Shown here: positions 62,779 through 64,000 of the stretch, piece after piece
Layout: each line of letters starts with the position of its first letter
Position numbering within the stretch: position 1 is the first letter of the stretch
Origin: JAFGJQ01 sp964586145
GTDB lineage: Bacteria > Planctomycetota > Phycisphaerae > UBA1845
NCBI GenBank assembly: GCA_964586145.1
Contig: CAZPHH010000010.1
Span: forward strand, 1 to 64,000
Direction of reading: 5' to 3'
Length of the DNA stretch: 64,000 nt
Notes under the pieces: generated by a model
Database searches by the model: none
The model's input: the letters and a program-made list of their open reading frames with translations, nothing else
What the model was told of the DNA's origin: nothing
Translations under genes and position numbers: made by a program

Positions 62779-63160
62779 CCGCAGGCTGGACGTGTCCACC
62801 CGTGGCCTGACGGTGGCCGACGGCTCCGGCCTGAGCCGCGGCAACCAGGTCACCGCCCGGCTGCTCACCGACCTGCTGAAGGTCATGCACTCGCACCCGG
62901 ATGGGGCGATGTATCGGGAGAGCCTGTCCAAGGTCGGCGTGGAGGGCACGTTGCGTAATCGCATGAGTGACCTGAAAGGCCGCGTTTTCGCCAAAACCGG
63001 CTATATCGGCTCCGTCCGCACCCTCAGCGGCTACGTGCAGACCCACGACGGAAAATGGCTGGCCTTCTCGTTCCTGTACAACCGAATCCCCGGATCGGTG
63101 AAGCCCTTCGAGGAGCTGCAGGAGGAGGCGGTACGCGTGCTGGCGAAGTGGTCGACGGAA
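62779..63160 (+). pseudogene. partial copy of the dacB 3' end (right direct repeat)
   Basis: A truncated duplicate of dacB codons from about 361 to the end, with no start, signal peptide or SxxK and SxN motifs; only the KTG motif remains. It has 299 bases identical to 60355-60653. The frame stays open past 63160 into the 3' end of the next gene, so no functional stop is seen. Together with the left copy it brackets the hipBA region. It is most easily explained as the original end of dacB displaced by an insertion, or as a duplication. Confidence 0.9.
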
Positions 63161-63247
63161 GACGGCAAGCAGCCGCAATTCACACTCACCGGCCCTGGAC
63201 AGGCCCTGACGCAGCGTCAACCTTCGCTGCTGTACGGGAAAGACGCC

Positions 63248-64000
63248 TCATTCCAGACCGGCCAGGGCCTGCCGGGCGGGCGTGAAATCCGGCCGCAGAC
63301 GGAGGGCTTCACGATAGGCTGCCGCGGCGCCGGCCCGATCCCCCTTGCGCAGCAGCGCGTTGCCCAGGTTGTAGTACACGCCGAAGTCGTCAGGGGCCGC
63401 CTTCAGGGCCTCTCGATATTGTTCGATGCCGGCATCAACGTCTCCCCGGGCGACCAGGGCCGCCCCCAGATTCAGCCGCGCGTCCACGTGCGTCGGCCGC
63501 GCCCGCACCGCCTGGCGAAAGCACTCGAGCGACTCCTCGGCCCTTCCGAGCTTCCGCAGCACCACGCCCAGATCGTAGTACCCATTGGGATACGCCGGAT
63601 CCAGACGGACCGCCTCGGCAAAATGCCCCGCTGCCTCCTCCAGGCGCCCAATCTGGTCCAGAAGCTTGCCCAGCCCATACTGAACGTCACTGCTGTCGGG
63701 ATGACGCTCCAGCAACGTGCGATAGATCGCGATGGCTTCCTCCAGACGGGTCTGGAGGAAGATCGACCGGGCCAGCCGGAGCGCCAGGTCCACGCTCTCC
63801 GGAAAGATCTCCACGAGGCGACGGTACAGGGCCTCGGCTTCCGTCAGTCGCCCCGTTTGCAGAGACAGGGTCGCCTGGCCCATGAGAGTGATCGCTTCGA
63901 GATGGTCTTTGGGGTCCTCGCCGACGGGGTCGAACCGGTCCAGCTCCGTCTGACCGGGAAGCGACACGTCCGAGCCGCTGGCCACATAGCCCAGCGACTG
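63248..64000 (-). CDS. TPR protein, C-terminal part (probably of a sulfatase-TPR fusion), runs off the right edge
   Basis: About 250 residues are visible and the frame is open to the edge of the window. The sequence just before the TPR region is QSLGYVASGSD; LxSLGYV is typical of the end of a sulfatase or alkaline-phosphatase-type domain, and such domains are often followed by TPRs. Five to six TPR units follow (for example TEAEALYRRLVEIFPES; EAAGHFAEAVRLDPAYPNG; GVYYNLGNALLRKGD). A GTG at 63985 is in frame and could be an alternative start, but the open upstream frame makes a partial gene more likely. Gene product identity upstream of the edge is inference. Confidence 0.8.
   Translation of the reverse strand, partial: QSLGYVASGSDVSLPGQTELDRFDPVGEDPKDHLEAITLMGQATLSLQTGRLTEAEALYRRLVEIFPESVDLALRLARSIFLQTRLEEAIAIYRTLLERHPDSSDVQYGLGKLLDQIGRLEEAAGHFAEAVRLDPAYPNGYYDLGVVLRKLGRAEESLECFRQAVRARPTHVDARLNLGAALVARGDVDAGIEQYREALKAAPDDFGVYYNLGNALLRKGDRAGAAAAYREALRLRPDFTPARQALAGLE

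Noticed and set aside
63055..63285. Plus-strand open frame of 76 aa over the dacB fragment
   Set aside because: Out of frame with the dacB-derived sequence and similar to a shadow frame at the left copy.
1..64000. CRISPR array, insertion sequence, prophage or rRNA operon
   Set aside because: No regularly spaced repeats, transposase or phage genes, or rRNA signatures were seen.

Overview
The window is GC-rich bacterial chromosome (about two thirds G+C by eye), densely coded, with short operons and frequent GTG/TTG starts. Many proteins carry lipoprotein signals, there is a PBP4-type carboxypeptidase with alanine racemase, an ECF sigma/anti-sigma cassette, a DUF2304 protein beside a glycosyltransferase, a NagB/PIG-L fusion and a PPIase-like PpiD protein. 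Together these point to a Gram-negative, peptidoglycan-containing organism, most likely Planctomycetota or a close PVC relative. The phylum is inferred from gene content; no rRNA gene is present.

Layout. 1-12.2 kb: topA, a PpiD-like folding factor, an ABC exporter operon, a LigD-type phosphoesterase, TPR and YbjQ-family proteins. 12.2-12.8 kb: a non-coding repeat island. 12.8-21 kb: ffh, a lipoprotein, an ECF sigma/anti-sigma/effector operon, rpmB with an intrinsic terminator, gatC-gatA and an amidohydrolase. 21-29.9 kb: an MFS protein, an SGNH lipoprotein, an S9 peptidase lipoprotein, tRNA-Leu(UAG), a zinc-ribbon protein, deoC and a glycosyltransferase/DUF2304 pair. 30-35.4 kb: gcvT-gcvH (no gcvP here), then a NagB-like/PIG-L fusion and a GlmU-like protein. 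35.7-48 kb: smc, an alpha/beta-hydrolase lipoprotein, a GAF-PP2C regulator, a phosphotransferase, an HD-domain protein, a double glycosyltransferase, a double GNAT protein and a metallophosphoesterase fused to a PQQ-type beta-propeller.

48-60.7 kb is the most interesting stretch: a cell-wall peptide and D-amino-acid region. Two very large lipoproteins overlap by 26 bases. The first joins a DUF1460 amidase-like domain, a class-A beta-lactamase-like domain and a C39-like cysteine peptidase domain. The second joins a VanX-type D-Ala-D-Ala dipeptidase, a transglutaminase-like domain and a class-C beta-lactamase-like domain. They are followed by a D-aminoacylase-family amidohydrolase, a divergent spmA-spmB pair (SpmA has an extra domain of about 190 residues outside the membrane), alanine racemase and a DacB/PBP4 carboxypeptidase. 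Together they could release D-amino acids and peptides from peptidoglycan and convert D-Ala to L-Ala; this is an inference from domain content.

60.7-63.2 kb: a hipBA toxin-antitoxin module sits directly after dacB. It is followed by a second, decayed copy of the dacB 3' end with 299 consecutive identical bases, so the module is bracketed by direct repeats of about 380 bp, like an element that integrated into dacB and restored its end. The hipB promoter appears to give a leaderless mRNA. The window closes with the C-terminal TPR part of a protein, probably sulfatase-like, that runs off the right edge.
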